Below are positions 50,941-59,068 of a stretch of 64,000 nt of DNA, one piece after another. Numbering within the stretch: position 1 is the first letter of the stretch; each line of letters starts with the position of its first letter. Source of the DNA: Polyangia bacterium (GTDB lineage Bacteria > Myxococcota_A > Polyangia > Nannocystales > Nannocystaceae); assembly GCA_030424595.1 (NCBI GenBank), contig JAUHWG010000038.1, positions 16,971-80,970 on the forward strand. Reading direction: 5' to 3'. The position numbers were made by a program, and so were the translations under genes. The notes below the pieces were generated by a model. The model worked only from the letters and a program-made list of their open reading frames with translations. It made no database searches and was not told the DNA's origin.

Positions 50941-52617
50941 CTACGGGGACGACGAGAGCCCGCGCAACGCGGCCTGCGCAGCCGCGAGGGTCGCCTCCGG
51001 CGAGCCGCTCGAGTCGATCGTTCGCGTGACCGTCGCGAGCTCGGCGGAGGGGGCCTGCCAGGCCTCGCGCGCCGCGAAGTAGATCGACGCGTCCGCGTCG
51101 GAGGCGTCGCCGGAGCGGGCGCTGATCCGCGCGAGGCTCTCGGCCTCCGACGCCTCGCAGATGAGCAGGGCGAGCGGGACCCCGAGCTCCTGGGCTATGG
51201 CTGCGAAGGGGGTGCGGAGGTGGTCGCTGCGGAGGTTGGCGTCGACGATGACCGGGCGCCCCTCGCAGAGCGCAGCCCGGGCCATCTCGAGGCAGGCGCC
51301 GTAGGTCCGCTCGGTCATCGCCGGGGTGTAGATCCCCTCGCCGAAGGCGGCCTTGCCGGAGGTCTCTGGGGTGAGCCCGGCGAGGCGCTTGCGGACGACG
51401 TCGGAGCGGATGATCAGCGGCCGTTCGGCCCCCTCGTCAGTCGCGCTGCGGGCCTGGGCGAGGGCGGCCGCGAGGGTCGACTTGCCCGACCCAGGAAGGC
51501 CCGCGATGAGGACAAGCGACGGACCGGAGCCCGCTGGGGAGAGCTCGCGGAGGGCGAGGAGGAGGTGACGGATCGAGGCGCGGCGGGCCTCCTCACGGCT
51601 CGCCGCCGGGACCTCGGGCTCGCTCATCCGGAAGGCCTCGACCTTGCCGCGGACGCTCGCACGGTAGGCGGTGTAGAGCGGCAGGAGGGCCGCTCCCTCG
51701 TGATCGTCGGCGGCGTCGAAATAGGCGCTCGTGAGCTCGTCGGCCTCGGCGAGAAAACCGTGGTAGCGCAGGTCCATCACCAAGAAGGCGAGATCGGCGA
51801 CAGGATCGCTGTAGCGAAAGGCGTCGTTGAACTCGACGCAGTCGATGATCTCGAGGTCGAGCGGGGCCTCACGCTCCGGGAAGAGGTAGACGTGGTCGAG
51901 CCGGAGATCGCCGTGGCAGTCGCGGGCCAGGCCCCTCTCTGAGCGCTCTGTGACGGTCGCCGCCTGCCGTTGAAGCTCGCGCTCTGTGGCTGTGGCGAGC
52001 CGCGCGAGGAGAGCCTCGGGGATCGCGTCGAGGTGGAGGTCGGCGGTCTGGGTGGTGTTGTCGCGGCAGTTGGTCGCCACCGCGTCGAAGCTGGCGCGGG
52101 CGTCGATCGCCGGGCCGCGGGCGGACTGCCGGTGGAACTTCGCGAGGCGACGACCGATCGCGGCCATCGTCCCCGGCGTGAGCTCGCCGCGGTCGAGCCA
52201 CGCGCCGAGGGTGCTCGCCTCGTCGAGCCGGCGCATCTCCACCGCGTAGTCGACGATCGGATCGTCGCCCTCACCGCCGTCGCTTCGGTCACCACGGCAT
52301 ACGTAGAGGCGATCGTCCGCGCCCCGCCGGATCTCGACGACCCCGCGGTAGACATCGCTCGCCAGGCGGCGGTTGAGCTCGACCTCGACCTGGCAAAAGT
52401 GGCGCCGGAGGTCGAGCGTCGAGTAGTCGACGAAGGGGAGGCAGAGCGGCTTTTTGATCTTGAAGACGGCGTCGCCGACCAAGAAGACCACCGAGATGTG
52501 GGTCTGGATGACCTCGACACGCTCCGCCCCGGCCGCGCTGGGGACTCGCGCGTAGGCCCGCAGCTCGCCGAGGGCCGCGATCTCGTCGGTGAGCTCGAGC
52601 TTCACGGTCGCGAGCAT
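50941..52617 (-). CDS. Aminoglycoside-phosphotransferase-like / P-loop kinase fusion
   Basis: A 558-residue two-domain protein. The N-terminal about 330 residues match the APH-like fold found in such fusions (VIQTHISVVFLVGDAVFKIKKP; CHGDLRLDHVYLF with the HGD catalytic motif near 235; IIDCVEFNDAFRYSDPVADL). The C-terminal domain has Walker A GLPGSGKST (373-381) and a distal VIVDANL strand, as in AAA/zeta-toxin-like small-molecule kinases. Similar bifunctional proteins are annotated as APH/ATP-binding in many proteobacteria; their substrate is not established. ATG at 52617. Confidence 0.87.
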   Translation of the reverse strand: MLATVKLELTDEIAALGELRAYARVPSAAGAERVEVIQTHISVVFLVGDAVFKIKKPLCLPFVDYSTLDLRRHFCQVEVELNRRLASDVYRGVVEIRRGADDRLYVCRGDRSDGGEGDDPIVDYAVEMRRLDEASTLGAWLDRGELTPGTMAAIGRRLAKFHRQSARGPAIDARASFDAVATNCRDNTTQTADLHLDAIPEALLARLATATERELQRQAATVTERSERGLARDCHGDLRLDHVYLFPEREAPLDLEIIDCVEFNDAFRYSDPVADLAFLVMDLRYHGFLAEADELTSAYFDAADDHEGAALLPLYTAYRASVRGKVEAFRMSEPEVPAASREEARRASIRHLLLALRELSPAGSGPSLVLIAGLPGSGKSTLAAALAQARSATDEGAERPLIIRSDVVRKRLAGLTPETSGKAAFGEGIYTPAMTERTYGACLEMARAALCEGRPVIVDANLRSDHLRTPFAAIAQELGVPLALLICEASEAESLARISARSGDASDADASIYFAAREAWQAPSAELATVTRTIDSSGSPEATLAAAQAALRGLSSSP

Positions 52618-52743
52618 AGGGCCGCCGATCGGCGAGGACAAGGCAGGGGCGGCGCCGGTGCAGGGGTCCTGCCTGCATTGTCTGCGCCCCTCCGTCCGCG
52701 GGCGGGACGCCCCTCCGCCGCCGATCGTCGCCGCGAGCTCCGC

Positions 52744-53979
52744 TCAGAGGAGGCGACCGCCGAGTCGTCGCGAGACCTCGAGCGCTGAGGTGATCGCGCC
52801 CTCGTGCAGCCCTTCGCCGAGCCACGCCCCCGCGTAGAAGGTGTTGTCTCCGCCGTTGGTGGCGATGATCTCCGGGCGGGTCGCGAGCGAGTCGACGGTG
52901 TAGAGCGGCGTCCGGTGGCGCTGGACGTGGAGGATCTTCGCCGGATCGATCTCGTCCGCGAGGTTGTAGGAGAAGTGATAGTCGACCGGGTGATCCGGCG
53001 GCAGGCCGGAGAGGCGGTTGAGGTAGGCGTTGTAGCCCGGCGGTCGGGCGAAGAGGTCGAACTCCGAGTAGTCGACGATCCCCCGGCGGCGGTACATGCC
53101 GCTGTCGCTGTGGATGATCGCCTCGGCGTCGTTTCCCCCCCAGGCCGAGAATCTGCGGCGCTCTGCGTCGCTCGGATCGCGGAGGAGCGAGAGGACCTGC
53201 GCCGGCGGGGTGGCGATCACCAGGGCGTCGAAGCGCCGCGGTTCGGCGCCGCAAAGGCGGAGCTCGACGCCGCGCGGGTCGCGGGTGATCCCGTCGATCT
53301 CGGCGCCGGTGATCACCTCGCCCTGGAGGTTGTCGATGATCGCCTCGACGTAGCGATAGGTCCCGCCGACGACGCTCGTCCACGAGGTCTCGCCGGTGAA
53401 GCTCATCAGCACGGGCACGGCGAGGGCGGCCGGCATCGCGTCGATCTGCGCCCGCGGGATCGAGTAGCCGTAGACCAGGAGGAGGCGCAGCCACTCGTGG
53501 AGGGGGGACCGGCTAGGGCCGAGGAATTCGCCGACGGAGGTGGGATGGAGCTGGTCCTCGCTGGCCCGTGCGCCGCGCCGCCGAAAGCGGAGCTGCGCCG
53601 GCGCGAGCGAGAGGAGGCGGGTGAACGCCGCGGCTCGTCGGGGCCAGGGCATGGAGCTGGCGGCGATCTTCCCCGCCGAGAGATAGTGGCGGCCGCTCGC
53701 CGTGATGAGGGCTGTGGTCGAGGGGACAGGTCGGGTCGCGACGCCGAGTCGGGCGAAGAGGCGGTGGAGCGTCGGAAAGTGCTCCGGCGAGAACTCGATC
53801 ACCCCGGAGTCGAGGTAGATCCCGGCGGGGACGGCCGCAGAGTCGACGTTGCGGCCGAGGGTCCGGACGTTGCCGCCGAGGATCGCCTCCCGCTCATAGA
53901 CCGTGACCTGATGCGCTGGATCGAGGAGGTACGCGGTCATCATCCCCGCCGCCCCACCACCGATGATCGCGACCCGCAT
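52744..53979 (-). CDS. FAD-dependent amine oxidase-like oxidoreductase
   Basis: A 411-residue flavoprotein opening with a clean Rossmann FAD motif (MRVAIIGGGAAGMMTAYLL; the GxGxxG signature), then YEREAILGGNVRT. LVIATPPAQVLSLL marks the second FAD strand and GDNTFYAGAWLGEGLHEGA the C-terminal FAD contact. The pattern is that of NAD(P)/FAD amine oxidases related to the small cyclopropane-lipid-cluster flavoproteins, but no partner genes are nearby. The ATG at 53979 is chosen as it starts immediately at the FAD fold. Confidence 0.85.
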   Translation of the reverse strand: MRVAIIGGGAAGMMTAYLLDPAHQVTVYEREAILGGNVRTLGRNVDSAAVPAGIYLDSGVIEFSPEHFPTLHRLFARLGVATRPVPSTTALITASGRHYLSAGKIAASSMPWPRRAAAFTRLLSLAPAQLRFRRRGARASEDQLHPTSVGEFLGPSRSPLHEWLRLLLVYGYSIPRAQIDAMPAALAVPVLMSFTGETSWTSVVGGTYRYVEAIIDNLQGEVITGAEIDGITRDPRGVELRLCGAEPRRFDALVIATPPAQVLSLLRDPSDAERRRFSAWGGNDAEAIIHSDSGMYRRRGIVDYSEFDLFARPPGYNAYLNRLSGLPPDHPVDYHFSYNLADEIDPAKILHVQRHRTPLYTVDSLATRPEIIATNGGDNTFYAGAWLGEGLHEGAITSALEVSRRLGGRLL

Positions 53980-54428
53980 CGCCGACAATCGTGCCAGCCG
54001 CCTCTCCGAGTGGCGAGCCTGTCGAGGTACGCCGGCGATCGTCCGGCGGCGGGCGTGATCGCCCGACGTCCAGGGCATGGCGTATGGACCTGGCGGGAGC
54101 GAGAGGCGCAGATGCGCGCGCGAGCGCGCGAGCAAGCTGCGACGTCAAAGTGTCTCAATGGTCATGTTTCGCGAGACGCCGGCCTCGTCACCTCGCTCCG
54201 CAGGCTAGCGGTCGGGGCGGCCTAGAAATTTCGCGATCGACGTACCCGCAGCGGCGTGCTAAGGAGACGGCCGAGGCTTTCAGGGACGCCTCTTTCGCCG
54301 AAAGCCGAAGCACCCTGAAGACGCCGATAGCGCCCTGCTAGAGGCCGAAAGTACGAAGATCTGGAGCGCAATCGCGATGCTCCTCGGGCCGCACGGAGCG
54401 GAGTTCGGCCCGCCGAGGAGAGACCATC
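53980..54428. other. Divergent intergenic region, nothing recognised
   Basis: A 449-base gap between divergent genes (flavoprotein minus, conserved hypothetical plus). It contains short A+T-richer spots (around 54140-54165 and 54225) and no open reading frame with protein character. I see no repeat, terminator or clear promoter consensus. Confidence 0.5.
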
Positions 54429-54965
54429 ATGATTGATCCAGTTGAGATCTTGCGATCCCGCGCGCGTGTTCTCCACCGCGCAGCCCAGGCCGGAGAGGCC
54501 AGGGTCCTGTCCCGCCATCGACGCTTGTCCGAGCTCAAGGAGCTCGACGATCGGACGCTCGCCGGCGCCGTGCTGCGGCGGCATAGCCTCGCGCTCGTCG
54601 CCCGCGAGCTCGGCTTCTCGGGGTGGGCCCACGCGGCCCACGTCCTGAGCGGGGAGCGCGATGACGGCTTTGGAACCCTCCTCTGCCCCGACCGATGCTT
54701 CGCCCATTGGAACATCTGGTCGGCGTCGTACGAGGAGGCCCGCCGGGTCCGCGCTGAGGACGGGGGCTTTCTCTTGGGCTATCGCGATCAGTGCTTGATC
54801 GTCGATCGCCACTACATCGCGACGCTCGGCCTCGACCCGGATGATCCGGGCTGGGCTGCGATCGGCCGCGACTGGATCCGCCCCGCGGATCCAGCCGTGC
54901 GCACCCGCTTCTACGGCGAGCTCCTGGCTCGTCACTTCAGCGAGGATGCGACGCTCGCCGCGTGA
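54429..54965 (+). CDS. Conserved hypothetical protein
   Basis: A 178-residue soluble protein. The N-terminal half has a short helical segment with LALVARELGFSGWAHAAHVL, a pattern seen in many small proteobacterial proteins of unknown role. The C-terminal half (HWNIWSASYEEARRVR ... VDRHYIATLGLDPDDP) appears conserved, but no catalytic motif is evident. GGAG lies at good distance before the ATG at 54429. The stop codon falls inside a 13-bp tandem repeat. Confidence 0.8.
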   Translation: MIDPVEILRSRARVLHRAAQAGEARVLSRHRRLSELKELDDRTLAGAVLRRHSLALVARELGFSGWAHAAHVLSGERDDGFGTLLCPDRCFAHWNIWSASYEEARRVRAEDGGFLLGYRDQCLIVDRHYIATLGLDPDDPGWAAIGRDWIRPADPAVRTRFYGELLARHFSEDATLAA

Positions 54966-55004
54966 GCTCGCCGCGTGAGCTCGCCGCGTGAACTCGCCGC
55001 GCGG
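54954..55004. repeat. 13-bp tandem repeat spanning a stop codon
   Basis: Four copies of CTCGCCGCGTGAG (the third ends in A, the fourth diverges). The first copy contains the last codons and TGA stop of the 178-residue gene, so copy number change would leave the protein end intact while lengthening the downstream spacer. Confidence 0.9.
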
Positions 55005-55075
55005 GGCTCCGAAAGGGGCTCTGCGCGGGTCTCCGCCACGGAGCTCTTGCGCCGCTTGTGCGGGCTCGGTGGCGG

Positions 55076-55120
55076 CCTCCGGGTCAGGCCTCCGGGTCAG
55101 GCCTCCGGGTCAGGCCTCCG
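55076..55120. repeat. 13-bp tandem repeat at the end of the hydrolase gene
   Basis: Three perfect copies of CCTCCGGGTCAGG plus a partial fourth. The minus-strand stop codon of the alpha/beta hydrolase (55110-55112) falls within the third copy. Confidence 0.9.
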
Positions 55121-56192
55121 TGGCTACCTCGAGGAAGCTGACCAGCGCGCGGATGAAGGTGTCCGGGTCTTCGAGGTGGGCGGCGTGGTCCGCCCCGGGG
55201 ACGACGACCCACTGACGATCCTCGACCTTGAGGCCCTGGAAGAGCGCTGCCTGCCAGGCGGGACGGGCGATCGGATCGTGCACGCCGTGGATCACCAGCG
55301 TCGGCGAGCGGATCGCGGCTGGGTCGAGGGCTGAGAATTGATCGACCCTGCGCCAGTCGGCGCGGTGCTCGTCGGACGCCAGGGCTGCCTCGACGAAGGC
55401 GGAGATCGCCGCGTCTGAGATCGATCCAGGCGTGATGAAGTCGCTGGCCGCGGCCTCGGCCGTGTTCGCTCGGCGGGGAGGAGCGCTCGGCGGAGCATCG
55501 GCGGCGGCGGAGGTCACCCGCGGCTTCTCCCCCCCGGCCGCGTGCGGATCGCGGGGGTAGCCGTAGAGGACGAGCTTGCGGGCGGCCTCCGGGTGTCGTT
55601 GGAGGGCGAGCTGGGCGACGATCGCCCCGTAGGACCAGCCGAGGAGATCGGGCGCTTGACCCTCCCGCTCGCGGATCTCCGCCAGCGCGGCGGCGACGTC
55701 TTCGGCCGCCCGGTCCGGCTCGTTCCAGCCGGTCGCGTCGCGCTCGGTCTCGCCGTAGCCGCGGAGGTCGAGGGCATAGGCGGCGACGCCTCGGCTCGCC
55801 AGCGAGTGCATCAGCGAGAGGCTCGGGTCGTCGCCGACGCGGAGGTCGAAGTCCGGGAGGCTGCTCCAGGTGCGCCCGTGCAGGAGGAGGATCGCGGGGG
55901 CCGAGCCGGGCGAACGATCCCCGTCAGCGAGGTGCCAGAGGCGGAGGCGATGACCATCGTCGGCCTTGATCTCGATCGAGCGCGGGCGCGGGAGGGTGCT
56001 CCGAGGGGCCTCCGTCGCCGGCTCGGGCGAGGCTGCCTCAGCGGCGCAAGGGGGGCACTCCACGGCGCCCTGGGCTTCGTCGCCCGCGGACCCGGCACAG
56101 GCGGCGCAGGCGAAGGCGAAGGCGAGGGCGACCGCGGCGGCGAGGGCTGAGCTCACGGGGGCGTTGGGGCGGATCGCGAGGGGGCTTCGCAC
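55110..56192 (-). CDS. Alpha/beta hydrolase, probable lipoprotein
   Basis: A 360-residue exported hydrolase. Signal peptide with lipobox-like ACAAC (C32), then a Cys/Pro/Glu-rich linker. The hydrolase fold shows oxyanion LLLHGRTWSS, nucleophile S187 (LGWSYGA), acid in GVHDPIA and base in GADHAAHLED. The N-terminal block and GYGETERDATGWN fit a generic alpha/beta hydrolase (esterase or peptidase). The GTG at 56192 has AAGG upstream. The stop lies in a 13-bp repeat. Confidence 0.9.
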   Translation of the reverse strand: MRSPLAIRPNAPVSSALAAAVALAFAFACAACAGSAGDEAQGAVECPPCAAEAASPEPATEAPRSTLPRPRSIEIKADDGHRLRLWHLADGDRSPGSAPAILLLHGRTWSSLPDFDLRVGDDPSLSLMHSLASRGVAAYALDLRGYGETERDATGWNEPDRAAEDVAAALAEIREREGQAPDLLGWSYGAIVAQLALQRHPEAARKLVLYGYPRDPHAAGGEKPRVTSAAADAPPSAPPRRANTAEAAASDFITPGSISDAAISAFVEAALASDEHRADWRRVDQFSALDPAAIRSPTLVIHGVHDPIARPAWQAALFQGLKVEDRQWVVVPGADHAAHLEDPDTFIRALVSFLEVATEA

Positions 56193-56350
56193 GCCCTACC
56201 TTCGCGCTGCGCGGGCGATCCCGCAAGCGTCTGAGGGGAAGGCTTCGGCGGCCCGTCGGCGCCGCTCGGGCGCCATCGTCGGGCCTCTAGCAGCCGGTGG
56301 CCAACGTCCCGCGGGCCCTCGCGGACCCTCGCGGGACCTCGTCCTTCCTC

Positions 56351-57148
56351 CTAGGCGGGCGTGGTCGCGGGGACGTGCGTGCGCAGGTCGATCTCCAGGC
56401 GGGAGCCCAGGACCATCGCCTCTTCGTCGATCCGAGCGGCGACGGCGTAGACCTCGACGCCGTGCTCGATCGCCCGGCGAAGGGCCGCCCCCCAGGCTGG
56501 ATCGATCGCGTCGGCGGGGGCGAAGCGGGGACAGTCGGAGCGCTGGACCACGAGCACGAGCGCCGCGCGGTGGCCTGAGGCGACGACGTCCTGGAGCTCG
56601 CCGAGGTGCTTGCGTCCGCGCTCGGTGACGGCGTCGGGGAAGGCGGCGACCCCCGGCCGCAGGCGCATCGTCGTGCTCTTGACCTCGACGTAGATCCGCT
56701 CGTCTCCGCGGTGCTCGGGCGCCCGGCGGCTCCGGCCGGGGCGCGCGACCGGCTCGCCGCCGCGGCTGAGGAGGAGATCGATCCGTGAGCGCTTGCCGGT
56801 GTCGCCCCCGTAGGCGACCTGGGTCGCGACGCGGGGGTAGCCGGCGAGCTCGGGGAGGAGCTCGCCTGCGGCGATCGCCTCGGCCACCAGCGTCTCGGCC
56901 TTCGCCGACCAGACGCCGACCCACACCCCGTCGATCTCGACGGCGACCCAGGTCCAGGCGAGGCGACGCTTGGGGTCGTCGGAGAAGTGGGCGAGGACCG
57001 GGGCGCCCTCCACCAGGCAGCCGCGCATGGAGCCGGTGTTGGGGCAGTGGGCGACGACCTCGCCCTCGCCCTCGAGCTCGAGATCGACGAAGAAGCGCTT
57101 GTAGCGGCGGAGGAGACGGCCACGGCGGAGCTTCGGGTCAAAGCGCAT
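56351..57148 (-). CDS. sfsA: SfsA-family nuclease
   Basis: A 265-residue SfsA protein, originally named for sugar fermentation stimulation and now regarded as a DNA/RNA nuclease family. Hallmarks are the RRYKRFFVDLELEGEGEVVAHC start, CPNTGSMRGCL, SRIDLLLSRGG and YVEVKSTTM (PD-(D/E)xK nuclease-type core), followed by FPDAVTERGRKHLGEL. ATG at 57148; the upstream frame is not protein-like. Its neighbours do not indicate a pathway. Confidence 0.93.
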   Translation of the reverse strand: MRFDPKLRRGRLLRRYKRFFVDLELEGEGEVVAHCPNTGSMRGCLVEGAPVLAHFSDDPKRRLAWTWVAVEIDGVWVGVWSAKAETLVAEAIAAGELLPELAGYPRVATQVAYGGDTGKRSRIDLLLSRGGEPVARPGRSRRAPEHRGDERIYVEVKSTTMRLRPGVAAFPDAVTERGRKHLGELQDVVASGHRAALVLVVQRSDCPRFAPADAIDPAWGAALRRAIEHGVEVYAVAARIDEEAMVLGSRLEIDLRTHVPATTPA

Positions 57149-57315
57149 CGCCGGGAGGATGACGGAGCGCGCGAACGCGCGCAAGCGCGCGGGGTTATCC
57201 TCGGCCACCGGGGCGGGCCTGCGCACCCCCGCTGGCGCTCGTGCTCAGGCTCCGTCAGGCGCCGCGGGGCGCTCCTCGACCCGCACCCCGGCCCCGACCT
57301 CGCCAAGGACAGACC

Positions 57316-58854
57316 ATGGACCCAGAGCTCCTCAAGATCCTCGCGGTGGTCAGCTACCTGAGCGTGCTGGTGCTGATCGGTGTCGTCGCCTCCCGGCGGA
57401 TGAAGGACCTCCGCGACTATCTCGTCGGCGGCAAGGACCTCGGCTACCTCGCCGTCGCCTTCTCGGCACGGGCGACCGGCGAGTCCGCGTGGCTCCTCCT
57501 CGGCCTGACGGGGATGGGCGCGGCGGTCGGCTACAAGGCGCTGTGGGTGGTGCTCGGCGAGGTGCTCGGCGTCGCGCTGGCCTGGACCGTGCTCAGCCGG
57601 CCCTTCAAGCGCCTCACCGATCGCTACGACTCGGTGACGATCCCCGACTATCTCGAGTCCCGCTTTCGCGACGGTGCCCACACCCTGCGCAAGGTCGCGG
57701 CGATCGCCCTCGCGCTCTTCGTCACCGTCTTCGTCAGCGCCCAGATCGACGCGACCGGCAAGGCCTTCGAGAGCTTCCTCGGCTGGGACTACACCTTCGG
57801 GGCGGTCGTCGGCTTCGCGGTGGTGATGGCCTACGTGACCTGCGGGGGCTTTGTCGCCGTGGTCTGGTCGGACATCTTCCAGGGCGCGCTGATGGTCGCC
57901 GGTCTCACCCTCCTGCCGATCGTCGCCCTGATCAGCGTCGGCGGCTTCGGGGCCCTGAGCGAGCGCCTGATGGAGATCGACCCCAGCCTGATGAGCCCGC
58001 TCGGCAGCGAGGGCGCGAGCGTGGCGGGGATCTTCTCGGTCATCGGTTTGGCGGCGATCGGCCTCGGCTTCCTCGGCTCGCCGCAGATCTTCGTCCGCTT
58101 CCTCGCCCTCCGCTCGGAGAAGGAGATCGCCCCGGGGACCGTCGTCGCGGTCGTCTGGACGATCCTCGCGGACACGGGGGCGGTCTTCACCGGGATCCTC
58201 GGGCGGGCGATCTTCTCGCGACCTGGCGACGCTGCCGTCAGCGCTCTCGCCGACGCCGAGGCGGTCCTGCCGATGCTCGTCGAGCACCTGATGCCTGCGT
58301 TCCTCGTCGGCCTCTACGTCGCGATCATCCTCTCGGCGATCATGTCGACGGTCGACTCACTGCTGGTCCTCGCGGCGAGCGCGGTCGTCCGCGACCTCTA
58401 CCAGAAGATCCGCCGCCCGGACCTCGCCGACGCGGCGCTGGTCCGGCACAGCCGGGCGGCGACGGTGGTCCTCGCCCTCCTCGCCCTGGCGGTCGCGCTC
58501 GGCGTCGCCTCGGTGAGCCCCGGGCGTACGGTCTTCTGGTTCGCGATCTTCGGCTGGTCGGGGATCGCGGCGACCTTCTGCCCGCTGATGATCCTGTCGA
58601 TCTTCTGGTCCGGCGTCACCCGCCGGGGGGCGATCGCGGCGATGATCACCGGGATGACGCTGGTGCCGGCGATCAAGCTCGGCCTCGTCCATCTTCCGGT
58701 GGTCGGCCCCCTCTTGGTCGAGCTCTCGGAGCTGCCCCCGGCCTTCGTCGCGTCGCTGCTCGTCGGCGTCCTGGTCTCGCTCGGCGATCGTCAGGGTCAG
58801 CGGCGTCTCAGGGAGGCGGGCATCGACGAGGAGCTGGCGGCGGCCCAGCGCTGA
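57316..58854 (+). CDS. Sodium:solute symporter (PutP-like)
   Basis: A 512-residue membrane transporter of the SSS family with about 13 hydrophobic segments. The family motifs are present: DYLVGGKDLGY and the sodium-site region ARATGESAWLLLGLTG early, then a central GSPQIFVRFLALRSEKE and AIIMSTVDSLLVLAASAVVRDLY. It is most like proline/pantothenate-type symporters. The ATG at 57316 is preceded by AAGGAC. A run of 9-bp repeats and a hairpin lie downstream. The substrate is not determinable. Confidence 0.92.
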   Translation: MDPELLKILAVVSYLSVLVLIGVVASRRMKDLRDYLVGGKDLGYLAVAFSARATGESAWLLLGLTGMGAAVGYKALWVVLGEVLGVALAWTVLSRPFKRLTDRYDSVTIPDYLESRFRDGAHTLRKVAAIALALFVTVFVSAQIDATGKAFESFLGWDYTFGAVVGFAVVMAYVTCGGFVAVVWSDIFQGALMVAGLTLLPIVALISVGGFGALSERLMEIDPSLMSPLGSEGASVAGIFSVIGLAAIGLGFLGSPQIFVRFLALRSEKEIAPGTVVAVVWTILADTGAVFTGILGRAIFSRPGDAAVSALADAEAVLPMLVEHLMPAFLVGLYVAIILSAIMSTVDSLLVLAASAVVRDLYQKIRRPDLADAALVRHSRAATVVLALLALAVALGVASVSPGRTVFWFAIFGWSGIAATFCPLMILSIFWSGVTRRGAIAAMITGMTLVPAIKLGLVHLPVVGPLLVELSELPPAFVASLLVGVLVSLGDRQGQRRLREAGIDEELAAAQR

Positions 58855-58860
58855 GCGTGA

Positions 58861-58966
58861 GCCTGGTGAGCCTGGTGAGCCTGGTGAGCCTGGTGAGCCT
58901 GGTGAGCGAGGTGATCGAGGTGCGAGGTGAGCGAGGTGGGCGAGGTGGGCGAGGTGGGCGAGGTGG
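58861..58966. repeat. Two adjacent 9-bp tandem repeats
   Basis: Five copies of GCCTGGTGA (58861-58905) are followed after a short spacer by four copies of GCGAGGTGG (58931-58966). Both fall just past the symporter stop codon. They look like slippage-expanded intergenic repeats. Confidence 0.92.
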
Positions 58967-59000
58967 GCGAGGAACGAGAAAGAAGAGAGGATGAAGGAGA

Positions 59001-59030
59001 GAAGGCGTCATCGGTGAGGATGACGCCTTC
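59001..59030. terminator. Hairpin between convergent symporter and M56 genes
   Basis: GAAGGCGTCAT (59001-59011) pairs perfectly with ATGACGCCTTC (59020-59030) across an 8-nt loop. It sits between the convergent symporter (ends 58854) and the M56 peptidase (ends 59069). A T-rich tail is only partial on the minus side, so it may act as a bidirectional terminator or a simple barrier. Confidence 0.6.
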
Positions 59031-59068
59031 GCGTTCGAGCGAGCCCGCGGTGGGCGCTGTGCCGGTCG

